A DNA stretch of 64,000 nucleotides from Raffaelea ambrosiae (taxonomy: Eukaryota > Ascomycota > Sordariomycetes > Ophiostomatales > Ophiostomataceae), in NCBI GenBank assembly GCA_002778195.1, contig PCDI01000003.1, positions 496,001 to 560,000 on the forward strand, given 5' to 3'. A program made the position numbers and the translations under genes. Position 1 is the first letter of the stretch. Each line of letters starts with the position of its first letter. Under the pieces are notes generated by a model. It did no database searches. It saw nothing but the letters and a program-made list of their open reading frames with translations, and was not told the origin of the DNA. This document shows positions 49,198 through 60,643 of the stretch, in pieces.

Positions 49198-51121
49198 ATG
49201 CGTTACCGAGGGATCGGTGAAACGGTCGACCGTCTGTTCTGAGGACTTGGGGGCCTCTTTTCCCTCTTTCTATCCACACCAGGTCTCGTGGCAGCCGGAA
49301 ATTGACCGAGAGGGTCCGGTATGTGCACTGGTCTTGCCAAGGTGGGTAATACTTGGCCAATTTGGGTAATAGTTCCTTCCTTTTTTTTTGTCTTTACGTT
49401 TAGTGGTCGCTTTGGTATGGTTTTGCTGCCTGTGCTCGGCTTGCTCGCTGAACACGCCCGTAACGGAGTTCGTCATGTGACGGCGTCGAGCCCTACGAGT
49501 ACGTGTCGGCCGGAAACGCTGGTCAGAAAACGTTCAGAAAACGCTCAGAGACGCTTAGGCATAAACGCTGGGTCTCCCAGACGGAGACAGTGCCAGGCTA
49601 GCCCTTTAGGGCAATATATCTCTGTCACCGGGCTGTCAAACTCTGACTCTTCTGATTGCGGCCAAAATCAATGGGCGGAAGAGCCAGAGATTGCGAAATG
49701 CCATGTAAGGCCCCCCCCCCCCCAAAAAAAACCCGCAAGGCCAAAAATGCCCAAAGTCGCGCAAGAGCAGGGCCGAGATGTCTCTGATGGCCTTAGACAG
49801 AGACGGGTGATCTCCATGGTCATGGACTCTCTCCCGTCGCCCGGAACGACAAATTCCAACAGACGCTCTTGCTTTGGTGTGCCGCGGCAAGAATGGATGG
49901 GAGAGAGAGCCTAGCGGTGATGTCGCGAGCACTCACAGGACGCCCGAATCGGCCCTTCACAATGGGCGACTTTTTTGGGGTCGACTTTGTCGACTTGGGC
50001 ATCACTGTTCTGGAGTCTGCGGGTAAACGGAGACGGCGAAATGCACTAGCCCAAAAAGGCAACACGGTCCGTTCTGGGAAGTCAGACGGAGCGCTCTTTT
50101 CGTTGCTTCTTTCCTGGCCTTTTTTTTTTTGCGCCCACCTGACACGGACGGTCCATACTCTGGCCCCTGGAGTACCCAGAGCGCAGCCGCCACCGCGCCT
50201 GCACAGCACTGCCCGCAGCGGCCTGGCCAAGTACCTCGCCGTGTGGACTTGTGGGCTCTGCAGCCACACCCCCTCCCCTCACCCCTTCTTCTTTGCCTTA
50301 TTCCCTGCGCTTCCTTCCCCGTCTCCCCTTTCGCGCCGTCGCCCTCCCCTGTCGCCACGGTACAGCGGTACTTTGCCCAGGTACGTACCCCCCCTGTCTG
50401 TTGTACACGGTACCAAGCCAGGGTTTGCTGAGTGGTGGGTGGGCGAGTGGATATGCTTCTACCTCACCGCGAGTTGGTCTCTTTTCGGTCCATGACCACA
50501 CACATCCCGCGCCTGCCTTCTTCGCACACCCCCCCCCCCCAATCGCTCCTTCCCTCCCACGACCTTTTGATCCAACCGCCAGAACGATAATTACTACATC
50601 TAGGTCGGCTTTCCCCCCCACACACACACATATCACACATCGCCGGTCCTGTCTTTCTTTCCTCTCTCCCTCTTCACAACCAACCTGTGTCTCTCTCGAC
50701 TCAACACTGTTCTTACGCACGATTTGCACTGCATAGCGCCGCTTGCATTTGCATTCACGACCCAACGAACCAACACACACATTTACGCACCAACTGACAT
50801 CGCACCGCCCTCGTCTCGCGCACTTAGTATTTCTCTCACTTCGTCCTAATCGTCACCATCACGACTACTACCACCCACTACCTCGAATTGCGCACTTTAT
50901 AACAGCCTGTGTGCCCGCGCCTGAACTTGGAGATCCTTTCCTCGCCTCGTCAAAAACGCAATCGAGTGCTGGGCTTCGCGACACCAAATCGCTTCTGCGG
51001 TCGCGAACCAAACTCCTTTCTCTTCCAGTCTGCTGCCCCGCCACCGCGCGCCCTCTCGAGACATCTTCCACAGAGCCCATCGCCTTCTCCAGCGGCACCA
51101 CCACGACCGCCCCAAGGCACA

Positions 51122-53335
51122 ATGCCTTCCGTATTAGACGCACCTGTCCTCCAGGTGGATGCCAATGTCATCCACAAGGTGGACACCTCCAATCCCCAGA
51201 ATCTGTTCAGCATGTGGACTGGTGAGTTTTTTCTCCATTTTTCTCTTTCTTCGTCTTCCTTTGTCTTGCCCCGTGAGATCACTCTCAGATCAGTCTCAGA
51301 TCGACCTCGGGAAAGTTTGCTGACCAAAGTTGCCACCCGCACGCTAGTCTTTGCACGATGCGCAGACTCCGTTGCCCAGGGCCGCCGGCTTGAGAACCTC
51401 AGCTGGCGTCTGTGGACCCGCGAGACCTTCTGTGTCGAGGCTGCCGCAGCTCGTCTCTCGGCCACCGCGCCGACCGATCCGCTTGCACCCGCCTCCGTTT
51501 CACCACTCCCCAAGCCCAAGGCGATTCCCCGCCGCAGCCAGTCCTCGTCCGAGGATGTCCCGCAGCTCTCCGGTAGCGTCGATTCCGTAGCCGACGAGGA
51601 GACTGTCGACCTCGGCGCCGTGTCAGGCGCTGTCGAGATTGTCCGCCCGCGCATCCGCCGGCAGGACTCCTGTGCCAGCAGCCGCAGCCGCGGCCGTGAG
51701 CGGCACATCACCTCTGACGACCTCGAAAAGATGGTCGTTTCCATTGTTCAGGGCAAGGAGTCGCTCAAGACGCCGCTGCCCCAGCTCTCCTCTCTTTCCC
51801 TCGCCTCGCCGCGGTCCATGGCCGCTGCTTCCGAGACCACCACATCATCCGCATCTGTCGAGTCCCTGGGGTCTGTGGAATCTGTCGAATCTGAGCCCAG
51901 GGCCGTTGTTGAGCAGGAGCCAGAGCTTGAGGACGACGAGACCGAGGCCGAGGCCGCTTCGTCTTCTGACGAGACGCTCGCTGCCGATCCCATGGAGGAG
52001 GCGCCTGTCGCCACGGAGCCCACTGAGGACCCGACGCCCTCCATTGAGATCACGCCGCCCATGGCCCGGAGCACAACCACTGTGATCCGCGGCTTCTCTC
52101 CCTCTCACATTCCCATCTCCATCCCGCCTCCCATCGTGCCCGCCAACGAGCCCCTGCCGACCCGCCGTTCCGAGCCTGCCCTCGCCCGCGACAACGCCAT
52201 CCCAGAGCCGACTTCTTCGCCGCAGGCCAAGCCGGTGCAGCCCAAGAAGGCAGCAGCCACTTTTGCTCTGGGCGGCTCGTCCTCGGGCGACGACTCGATG
52301 AGCGACCCGTCCCAGAGTCTGGAGATGCGCAAGACGGCCATGTCCCAGATGATGCAGCAGCGGAAAGCGCCAGTCATGAACGGCGTCGGCAGCAGCAGCG
52401 GCATCCATACCGCTGTCACCAGCAGCAACAGCAACGGGGCGCCCGCCACTGTGGGCGAGTCCTCTCGGAGGGACGGCGCCAGCGAGGGCAATCTGATGAA
52501 GAGCGCCCTGCACACGTCGGGCTACGGACGGGCGTTTGCCCAGAAGAAGCAGACCTCGTTCAGCAGCCAGGTCGTGACGCAGACGATCCCGCCGCCTGCC
52601 GCCGTGCACGACGACGACGACCAGTCCGATTCCGACGACCTTGACGAGAGCGCCATCGACGACGACGAGGACGACTCGTCCGACTGGGAAGACTCCAACG
52701 AGGAGAGCCGCCGGTCGAGCATCGACGACAAGACGCTCTTCCAGCGCGTCGACTCCAAGGTGCATCTGCCCTCGCGGCGCTCGCTGATCACCCTGATGAT
52801 CCAGCGCAGCGAGCATGAGCTCAAGAACGGCCTCACCACCTCGCAGTCCACCATGGCTCTTCCGCGCGCCCGCACCGTCCACCAGCCGCCCTCGCTCGCC
52901 CCGTCTCCGCCCGAAGCCGACGACAACACGCTCATGATGCGCCACCGGTCACGCGGCGCTCCTGGCCCCAGCCAGAGCCGCCAGTCGACGCTGCGCCCCA
53001 TCAACGAGATCCCGCGCTCGGCTGCACAGCCGATCATGTCGACGGCTATGGGTGGCCAATACCAGGCAGCCAGCTCGCCGCGCACCAACCGCCGCAACAT
53101 GTTGTCTACCGAGCTGACCGAGTCGCTGCGTCGCCACCTGCTGTGGGAGCGGTCGCAGAAGACGTCGACGGCCAACGCCGTGCTCAAGAGACGCCACACT
53201 GCCCACGATGTGGCGAACCTCAGGCAGTACCCCGAGCCGGTTCACATGAACAAGGACAACGAGCTCAACACGACCAGCTGGGACCAGTACCTTAATCGGG
53301 ACGCCTTCAACGGATACCACGCCAAGGGCTGGTAA
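51122..53335 (+). CDS. GATA_AreA (DUF1752) / DUF3295 protein, function unknown
   Basis: Exons 51122-51221 and 51348-53335 give 695 residues. Residues about 25-61, NPQNLFSMWT then VFARCADSVAQGRRLENLSW, match the short motif near the N-terminus of AreA-type GATA factors (DUF1752). The C-terminal half fits DUF3295: an acidic segment (about 455-485) with SSDWEDS, then LFQRVDSKVHLPSRRSLITL, and the end block TELTESLRRHLLWERSQK, KRRHTAHDVANL and YHAKGW. No GATA zinc finger is present, so it is not itself an AreA-type DNA binder; a role in nitrogen or nutrient signalling is only suggested by the shared motif. The middle is rich in Ser, Glu and Pro and probably disordered. The start is chosen because the core begins just after it and the context (ACAATGCC) is good; the frame is open upstream to 50909. 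The intron splits the motif exactly between MWT and VF. Confidence 0.9.
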   Translation: MPSVLDAPVLQVDANVIHKVDTSNPQNLFSMWTGEFFLHFSLSSSSFVLPREITLRSVSDRPRESLLTKVATRTLVFARCADSVAQGRRLENLSWRLWTRETFCVEAAAARLSATAPTDPLAPASVSPLPKPKAIPRRSQSSSEDVPQLSGSVDSVADEETVDLGAVSGAVEIVRPRIRRQDSCASSRSRGRERHITSDDLEKMVVSIVQGKESLKTPLPQLSSLSLASPRSMAAASETTTSSASVESLGSVESVESEPRAVVEQEPELEDDETEAEAASSSDETLAADPMEEAPVATEPTEDPTPSIEITPPMARSTTTVIRGFSPSHIPISIPPPIVPANEPLPTRRSEPALARDNAIPEPTSSPQAKPVQPKKAAATFALGGSSSGDDSMSDPSQSLEMRKTAMSQMMQQRKAPVMNGVGSSSGIHTAVTSSNSNGAPATVGESSRRDGASEGNLMKSALHTSGYGRAFAQKKQTSFSSQVVTQTIPPPAAVHDDDDQSDSDDLDESAIDDDEDDSSDWEDSNEESRRSSIDDKTLFQRVDSKVHLPSRRSLITLMIQRSEHELKNGLTTSQSTMALPRARTVHQPPSLAPSPPEADDNTLMMRHRSRGAPGPSQSRQSTLRPINEIPRSAAQPIMSTAMGGQYQAASSPRTNRRNMLSTELTESLRRHLLWERSQKTSTANAVLKRRHTAHDVANLRQYPEPVHMNKDNELNTTSWDQYLNRDAFNGYHAKGW
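51222..51347 (+). other. Stop-free intron of 126 bases
   Basis: GTGAGT donor, TGCTGAC branch site near 51320 and TAG acceptor. Splicing restores the conserved MWTVFARCADS. The intron is a multiple of three and contains no stop in the reading frame, so retention would insert 42 residues into the motif. Confidence 0.85.
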
Positions 53336-54917
53336 ACAAATCTATTACCGCGCTGACTACGCTTCTTCTACCATCCGACCATTTTTATCTCTTCCTAAGG
53401 CACTTAAGCCGTGTATCAATATCAATACTTACTCTTCGCCTCTACCGACCATCCTCCTCACATACTCAGCATCCACCGAGCGACGATTGTTTTTATTTTA
53501 TTTTTCTGCCAGTCTTTTTCTTAGTTACTCTTGTTTGACTACGATCTTCTGCATACCACGGTCGGCGCTTTACTTTTCCCTTTTTCTGTTTTGGGAACGT
53601 GGTTCTTTGTTCAGCATGGCAACCGGCGGGTCACTCTCTGGGCTAGTTACAAGCTCTCATACCTTTTTTTTTTTACTGAGCTATGGCTATTGCATGCTAC
53701 AAGGGACGGCATCACTCCTTTATTATTTCATGTTTTACGTTTGTCTGTTTTCCTGTTGAGGGAGGTTTATTACTTTTCCTGACGCACTACTCGGCGTTCC
53801 TCTTCTAATGTTTTGTTTTTATTCATCGCCACGATACCAAGTGTTTTTTTATTTTTCCTTTTTTTCCCTATTGGACCAATCCGGCGATGGGCATACCGTG
53901 TTTCAATTGGGAAGACGCGGTGGGACTGTGTACTTTCTATCTTCAGCTTTTCGTGCATGGGAAGACGAGACGGGCAACCACTCCTTGTTCTTTCCGTCGA
54001 TGTGGGGGGGAAGGGAAATTCAACATCGCCGGGGGGGAGCAAAATTAAAAGCAGGGAGGGGAGAGGGGAAAAGGATTTCTATTTTTCATTTTTTTTTTTG
54101 GAAGATAACAAGCTGTGTGTGAAGGAGAGCACAAAAGGGAAGGCACCCAAAAAGCGAAAAGCAACAAAAACGGGCACAAAAAAAGTCAAAAAAGCTTTTA
54201 TATCCAAAAAACACAGACCCGAAAATTACACAAAACAGCTAGCTATCAAAAAAAATTCCAAAACGGTTTCCATTCTTGAAAAGACTAAATATGTATGCAA
54301 CTGTGGCAAGTGACCCAAGTGACCAAGCTGGTCTTGTGCGCCAGAATCCAGTAATAGCTATATGTAGTGTGGTGTAAGAGCACCGTAGTATCACGCCGAG
54401 CCGCACACTGACACCGCGACGGTCAGTGATCGGCAGGCTGTGTCTTGGGCGTGTGTGTTATTTCGTCATTGTCTTGTCTTTGTAAAAAGAAAAAGAAAAC
54501 ATGGGCGTATTCTGTTGCTCTTCAGAGACAAGCAGGGATAGTAGAGAGAGAGAAAAAGACCGTGCTACGTACGGCCGGTACAGAACAGCAAAGCGATTTC
54601 TTGGGCTTTTTTTTTTCCTTGCACGCTACTGTTTTGTGCTCCTCCCTCTTCAGTGGACAGCGATTGTCTTGTTTTGTCGCATGTGAAAACCGAAGCCCTG
54701 AATAAACAAAACCCCGCCCATAGTCGTACAGTTTTCTCCTGCTGACAAGCAGCTGCCGAGGGAATCCTATTTTGGCATCTGGCCGGTGTGCATTCTTGTG
54801 TACTAGTTGTGTAGTGTTCTTGCCTATTGCGAGTAGTTACTGCTGTTACTGGAATAGCCAAACCCCCCTCCCATCATTTTTCGGCGCATCTTACAAGCGT
54901 ACTATGTACGTACAAGA

Positions 54918-54939
54918 GGGGGGGGGGGGGGGGGGGGGG
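54918..54939. repeat. G22 homopolymer
   Basis: Twenty-two G residues, the longest run in the window, ten bases downstream of a TACTATGTA motif (54900-54908). Confidence 0.9.
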
Positions 54940-55354
54940 CTTTCTTACAGGTAGCATTCTTTGGCTTGCCTGCTAGGCTAGTTTCTGTAATATTTTCAAG
55001 ATATACAGTTGCATTTTATCGGCTGGACACCAGATTAGAATCTCGAAATCTTACATGACTACTGGTTACACCCGGTACGACCAAACAAACGTCTTAGAAG
55101 CCTTTCTGAAACTCCTCTTTTTAAGACAGGACACACAGTCTGACAAAACCCCTGTGACGATGATCGCCGGCTTGTGCGAGTGTATCATGTCGGTTGGCCA
55201 TCTTAGCGGCTGATCTGCTTGAACCGGCGCCAGCGAATGTCATCTTTAGTTATTCCGAGGATGAGACACAAAAGACAAACTTGCTCGGCAGTCTTACACG
55301 ACTGGCAACAAGTACTCGTTTAAAAGCATTTTAAGTATGGATAGAAGACCGGGC

Positions 55355-55420
55355 AAAAAAAAAAAAAAAAAAAACGGAAAGCAGAAAGCAGAAAGCAGAA
55401 AGCAGAAAGCAGAAAACAGA
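55355..55420. repeat. A20 run followed by a GCAGAAA array
   Basis: Twenty A residues (55355-55374), then about six 7-base GCAGAAA units (55378-55420). Confidence 0.9.
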
Positions 55421-57027
55421 AAAAAGCAAACAACATATTCGCCCGAGGCAATACCTGAGGCTCTCTGCCCCCTGGGGTAATGCTGCCCACATGGAATGTC
55501 ACAGAGAGAAAAGAGAAAGGGCAAAATAAAACGAACCCCAAGAAAGCCTGCCTCGGAAAGGGGGGAAATTACGAGGTCAAGACGGCGGCCTCTTTGCCTC
55601 CCAGGTAGCCATCGTTGTCGTCACTTTTGATTTTCTCTTCCCTTGGACCGTCAAAGAGGCTCGTGACGGACAAGCACAGGGACGGGCCGTTTGCAAATAG
55701 ATACTAACATAGTATGTGCAAGTGCGTGGACAAGAAAGAGGGAAAATGATCGATCGGTTCAGGGAGAAAATATATACGTTCTCAATTCTTGTTGCCTCAA
55801 GTGAGAGGGAGGTAGAGAGAAAGAGGAATGGGAGGAATGGAGGGGTGTGTGCTGCTTTGTACCTGTATTGCTTGTTGTTCTGTTCTGGAAAGAAAGGGAT
55901 AAGGAACTAAAAAAACAAGAGATATCACGAGAATATCGAATATGTGAGGGGACAGCCACACGAAGCAAGGGGGCACGAGCATCAGGCGTGTTCTTATTAC
56001 TTTGTATTTGACAGCCAGAGCACGTTGAGCAAGGCACAGCAGGGAGGGGGTTGGGGGGGCACAGGAGCAGCCTGGTAGGAGCAGCCACGAGGACACCGGG
56101 GTAGAAACTTGACAGGGGTGAAAACGGTGACATCTCTCTAAGAGGGACAGACCTTTCTGGGGAACTGTGTTACAGCAGCTGGGCTAAACACGCAGCATGT
56201 CAAAAAATCGTGTCAAACATGTCAAATAAAGCAAAAAAAAATAAAATAAAATAAAAAAGAGAGAAGCACGGGGGGCCAACAAGCCGCAACCTTTGTCCGC
56301 CCTCCCACAACGAGCATACCGGTCCGAAACGAACAGAACAGCCCCCGGCCTCCCTTCTCCCAGGCCGCCCTTACATACATAGTAGTCAGTATTGTCTGTC
56401 CTCTCCACTCGCCGCCGCAACGTATTGTGACAAGGCTTGCTGGTGGTGGCCAGACCTTCAGAGAAAAGGGGAGAGACGGAGGGGGGGATTGATTTGGGGG
56501 CTGAAAGAGTCAGGCGACGCATTTTCAAGTTTCATGTCTGTTCTGAGGAAGCCCCTTTTCGGTGCAAGTAGAACTTGACATCTCACATTCTACGATAGCG
56601 AGCATTCCCCTTTCGTCGTGCATGTTATGCGTTGCTTTGGGTTCTTGCATCGCGAACCGGCTGCACGAGTTGGACGCCCTTTTTTTTTCCCCTTCCACTT
56701 TGTTGAAGAGAAGACTTTCAGTGTACGTCTCTCTCTACGCGACACCATGATGCGCGGGCCTTTTTTATTTTATTTTATTTTTTGTTCCTAACTAACTAGT
56801 GAACGCGTCTAGAACGCGAACCAGAGCTGAGATGGGGGACAAAGGATCTTGCTTCTTGACAGAGATTGTGTGTGTGTATCTTGTGTGGGAGCGGCATTTC
56901 GTAACCCGTTCTTCGCGCGGACCCCTCCCCAAATTGTCCGGGGTGCTGGGGCATGGGTCTGAAATAGTCGCGGGATGGCGGGAGCGAAGGTCGATAATCA
57001 CCAGGGTATGTTAACTAGCGGTTGTGT

Positions 57028-57049
57028 AGTGGTGGTGGTGGTGGTGGTG
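57028..57049. repeat. (GTG)n microsatellite
   Basis: About seven GTG units in non-coding sequence. Confidence 0.85.
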
Positions 57050-57598
57050 TGTGGTGTGCCTCTGAACCAGTCAGTAAGGTTGATGTAAGTTACGATGGCG
57101 CGCACAAGGGCAAAAAATAGACATGGGGCCGGGCGCAAGAAAGGACGAAATGGGGGGGGGGGGGGCTGAAGTGTGTGAAGGGTGCAGAGAGTGAAGGAGA
57201 GGCCGAGACGGAAGGACAGCCTAGCCCGAGCGATATATCATCACACTCACTTTGTGCTTGATGTTGCTGGTTGTTGCTGGTATTCTCATCACATAGTGCG
57301 GCCCTTTTTTTTATTTTTTGGCTTCCTCACTGTCACATCTGCCACCACCCACCAGGACCACTACCAACCACCAACCACCCTCCGGAGTGCGCGCTTCTCT
57401 TCCGCGGTTTGACAGGCATTTCACATTGCTCCCGTCTCCTTCTTTCTTATCCCTCCCAACACGACCCTGCGGTGGCCAACATTTGGAATGTTCTTAATGC
57501 GATCCATGCCTCCCAACTTGCACGGCCAAACGGAGGCACAAGAGCAGAAAGAATAGGCGAGAAGGAACCAGGCAAATGCTGAGCACCTGGGAACAGAC

Positions 57599-57641
57599 AG
57601 AAGAAAGAAAGAAGAAAGAAAGAAAGAAGAAAGAAAGAAAC
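57599..57641. repeat. GAAA/GAAGAAA microsatellite
   Basis: Mixed AGAAAGAAAGA and GAAGAAA units, purine only on the + strand. Confidence 0.85.
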
Positions 57642-60442
57642 CCCCCCACGGCGACACAAAGCCATGTCAGGCGGCCAGGTCTGAGGAACCAGAGAGAGAA
57701 CGCGTGCGCAAACGTTGGAAGGGGGGGGGGACGATGAGCATCCATGCCAGCGTACGTCAATCCAAACGTACACAGTAGGTCCTGTGAGTCGTCATGTCAA
57801 AGCAACCGCCCATTCTTGACCTTTGAGCGCGCGTCTGTACCCATATGACGGTGATGCATACGGTTGCACAGCAGAAAGATATGGAACCACCGTCCGCGAT
57901 CCCATCGCAGCTGTGTTGTTCATTTTTTTTTCTGCAGTGGTTTCTTGTTTTCTACTCGGCTGTCTTGTTGAATCCTGCACAGCAGCCTACCTTTTTTTTT
58001 TCTCTTTTTGATCACATTTGTTGGGGGTGTGTTTTTGTCTTTTCTTTTCTGTTCTCTTCTTTTCTCGCTGCCCAACCAACAATACGAGAGGACCCTGGCC
58101 TGAGTAGAAAAATACCACAAAAAAAAAAACGACAGCGTCGGACACCGCCTGTCATCTTTTTATTCTCCGTCATCGTACATATGATGTAGTCTCTGTAGTG
58201 GAAATACAAGTCGTCTCTTGTGCTTGTTGTATCTGCACCTGGAAAACGCCGTGCTGTCTGTCTTGCCGCCCCCCCCTTAGCTCGCTGGCGCAAGAGGCGG
58301 TGTGGCCGAGGAAGATAGACCAGGCAGAATCAACGAGGAGGAACAAAAAAGAAAAGAAAAGGAAGCAGGACAATCAAAGGTGACAGCTGAAGCGGCCGAA
58401 ACAAAAGTGAAAACGGTCACATCGGCCCCCTCATAGGACGAAACTAAACGGTCAGCTGCCCCCCCAAAAAGAAATGATAAAATCAATAAAATCTCCGAGA
58501 AACACTCGTAACTACTCTGGTAACCATCAACTGCATAGTAGTTACAGCTTGTCAGCTACAGCACACACACGCATACACACAGAGAGGGCCGCTTCCGTTG
58601 TTTGCGGGAATTTCCTGAATTTCCTGAATTTCCTCCCTGCCCATGGGACGAAGGGATGAAGAGTCCGGAGGCGTCCCGTCGGGCGCGTAACTTTCTGTTT
58701 ATTTTTGTTTTTGATTTTATCGTCCCTCTCTCTCCTTCGTCACCTCCCATGCAGGAGAAATCCTTCCAAACTCTCTCACGCGCTCGCTGCGACTGGGCTG
58801 TACCGCGCGCCTCTGCTGCACCGCCTCTTGCAACGTTTCTTGGGTCTCGGCGAAAGACCGATAAAAAAAAGGGGGGGGTTAAAAAGACAAATGGAACAAA
58901 CTGTGGCTGTAAGTCAGAAAAAAAAAAACACATCTCTCTGCCTGATGGTTGCCTCCAGGTATGCGCTGGCAAGTCTTGCGTGTTGACTGCACACTCAGGC
59001 AGCCACGACATGCCAGAAAACGGAGGCTTGCACTCTGTGTGTGTGACTCATGAGTCTTCCCCAATCCAAGTACGTCGTAGCTACTATGCCCAACAAGACA
59101 TGAGACGACAATCGACAATGGCTGCAGGAAGCTACATTGCAGCCCGCTGCTGCGTGACAGCTGGCGACTGCATGCGACTTGGATACAACGCCCAGCATGA
59201 GAGCCGGCCAGCCAATTTGTTGAGGTTTGCAGAGAGGACACAATTGCGCACACATTCATCCGGATTGCTGCAGAAGCAGACATGGCTATCGTCGTCTCCT
59301 GCAATTGTCGGTGCCGCAAACTTCCTGAGCTGAAATAGGAGCATTTCTTTCCCACGCTACCATGCAGCCGCAGCCGCCACACCGGCACGCCATGCACCGT
59401 GCATTCGTATTCATGCAGCCGTCGGATCTCCCCCAAAAGCAATCCACGAGCGTCGTTTTTTTTCTCCGTCTTAACGCGACGCTTGCTCAACTAGCCTCAC
59501 GATGGTCGAAACCTAGAGCCTTGCAGCCTTGCGATGACGTCACTCTGGGGAGAATAGACTCGGGGGGAGGGGGGCATGACGTTGTGTGCCCAGCACTTCG
59601 TACCCCGGACCTTCCCATCTGCCAGTGCACGATTTCATATGCTGCAAAGGCCAGCAGATCGTAGGCATAGTCTCTGTCTCCGTGCATGCTCCTCACCCTT
59701 GGACCATTGCACATTCCGTCTGCCTGTGGCTGCAGTCCTTTTTTCTGCACTTTGCCATACGTCAAGTACAATCGCTGGACTTCCAAATGCAGGCAGACGT
59801 GACGCGTGAATAATCCTCCACTGCAATTCCTCATACATCCACTGTTGTGTCCAAGAGAAAGCTGCGATCAAGATTCAATCCATAGGCATCCTTTACCTGA
59901 AACCAGCTCTCCAATAGCTACTCTCTGTGAGACCTGACATGTGAGCTCGGGCGAGGCGGGGTAGCTAGATCCGGACTAGCGCCAAAGAGCAGCACCTACC
60001 AGGCACCTCACTTTTGTCTTTGGCGGGGTCCCTCGTTTGGGGTCTTAGTAGCCAAGAAGCAGACAATTGGATGTCGTCGTCCCGTGCCCTCCCTTGCGCA
60101 AGTCACGTCGTCGTCCGCTCCTTCCTCCGCGTGATAAGAGAGCAGGCTGCAGCAGCATCGGCACGATCACTGTTAGGGAGAGCGACCACCACATCCCGGG
60201 CGCAAGGACGAGAAGCCGTCCCTGCTGAGCTGCCGCTTTGTGGTCAACTTGCCCAAAACAGCAGCATTTCTTTTCCTCTTCTTTTCCTTTGTCGCTTTGG
60301 TCCCTGTTTTCTTCTCTTGGGCCGCAATCTCGAACCTCCTGGCAGTTCCCGAGGCTTGGCTCCCTTCCTTGGCTGCAGAAAGAAGAGACAGGAGAGACGG
60401 GCGAATACGCAAGCAAGCAACTGACACAGCATAAGACGCGCA

Positions 60443-60484
60443 TGTGTGTATGTGTCTGTGTCTGTGTCTGTGTCTGTGTGCGTG
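60443..60484. repeat. TGTGTC microsatellite
   Basis: Repeats of TGTGTC with a TG-rich start and a GTGCGTGTC end, about 160 bases upstream of the Lsb5 start codon. Confidence 0.85.
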
Positions 60485-60643
60485 TCGGGGGCAGGCAGAG
60501 AGACCAAAATACAGGCACGCGCGTGTACCTATCGGAGGCGGCCCAACCGAACCACCAGTTCTGGAAGCGCTACTGAGGTTCCCTGCATCTGCTCCGGGGC
60601 ACATTTCGGCATCTGAACGGTGCCCGCTCTAAGCGCTGTCGCT

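Larger units (their letters stand above)
37001..51121. other. Gene-poor region, part 3, and leader of the DUF3295 gene
   Basis: Fourteen kilobases without a recognisable gene. The densest set of TACTATGTA/TACATAGTA motifs lies here (41397, 41751, 43011, 43021, 43813, 43835, 44858), with a TACGGAG/CTCCGTA hairpin at 49179-49197. Sequence from about 50250 onwards becomes C/T-rich and CA-rich, typical of a fungal promoter and 5' leader, and leads into the gene starting at 51122. An open frame at 45841-46362 has mixed composition but no recognisable domain. Confidence 0.55.
53336..60643. other. Intergenic, DUF3295 gene to Lsb5
   Basis: About 7.3 kb without a recognisable gene on either strand. 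It contains G22 (54918-54939), A20 (55355-55374), a 7-base GCAGAAA array, GAAA-type and GTG arrays, TACTATGTA-type motifs at 54900 and 56376, and several G runs of 8-13. Open frames such as 58602-59333 (+) have no family signature. The first few hundred bases after 53335 are probably the 3' untranslated region of the DUF3295 gene. Confidence 0.55.
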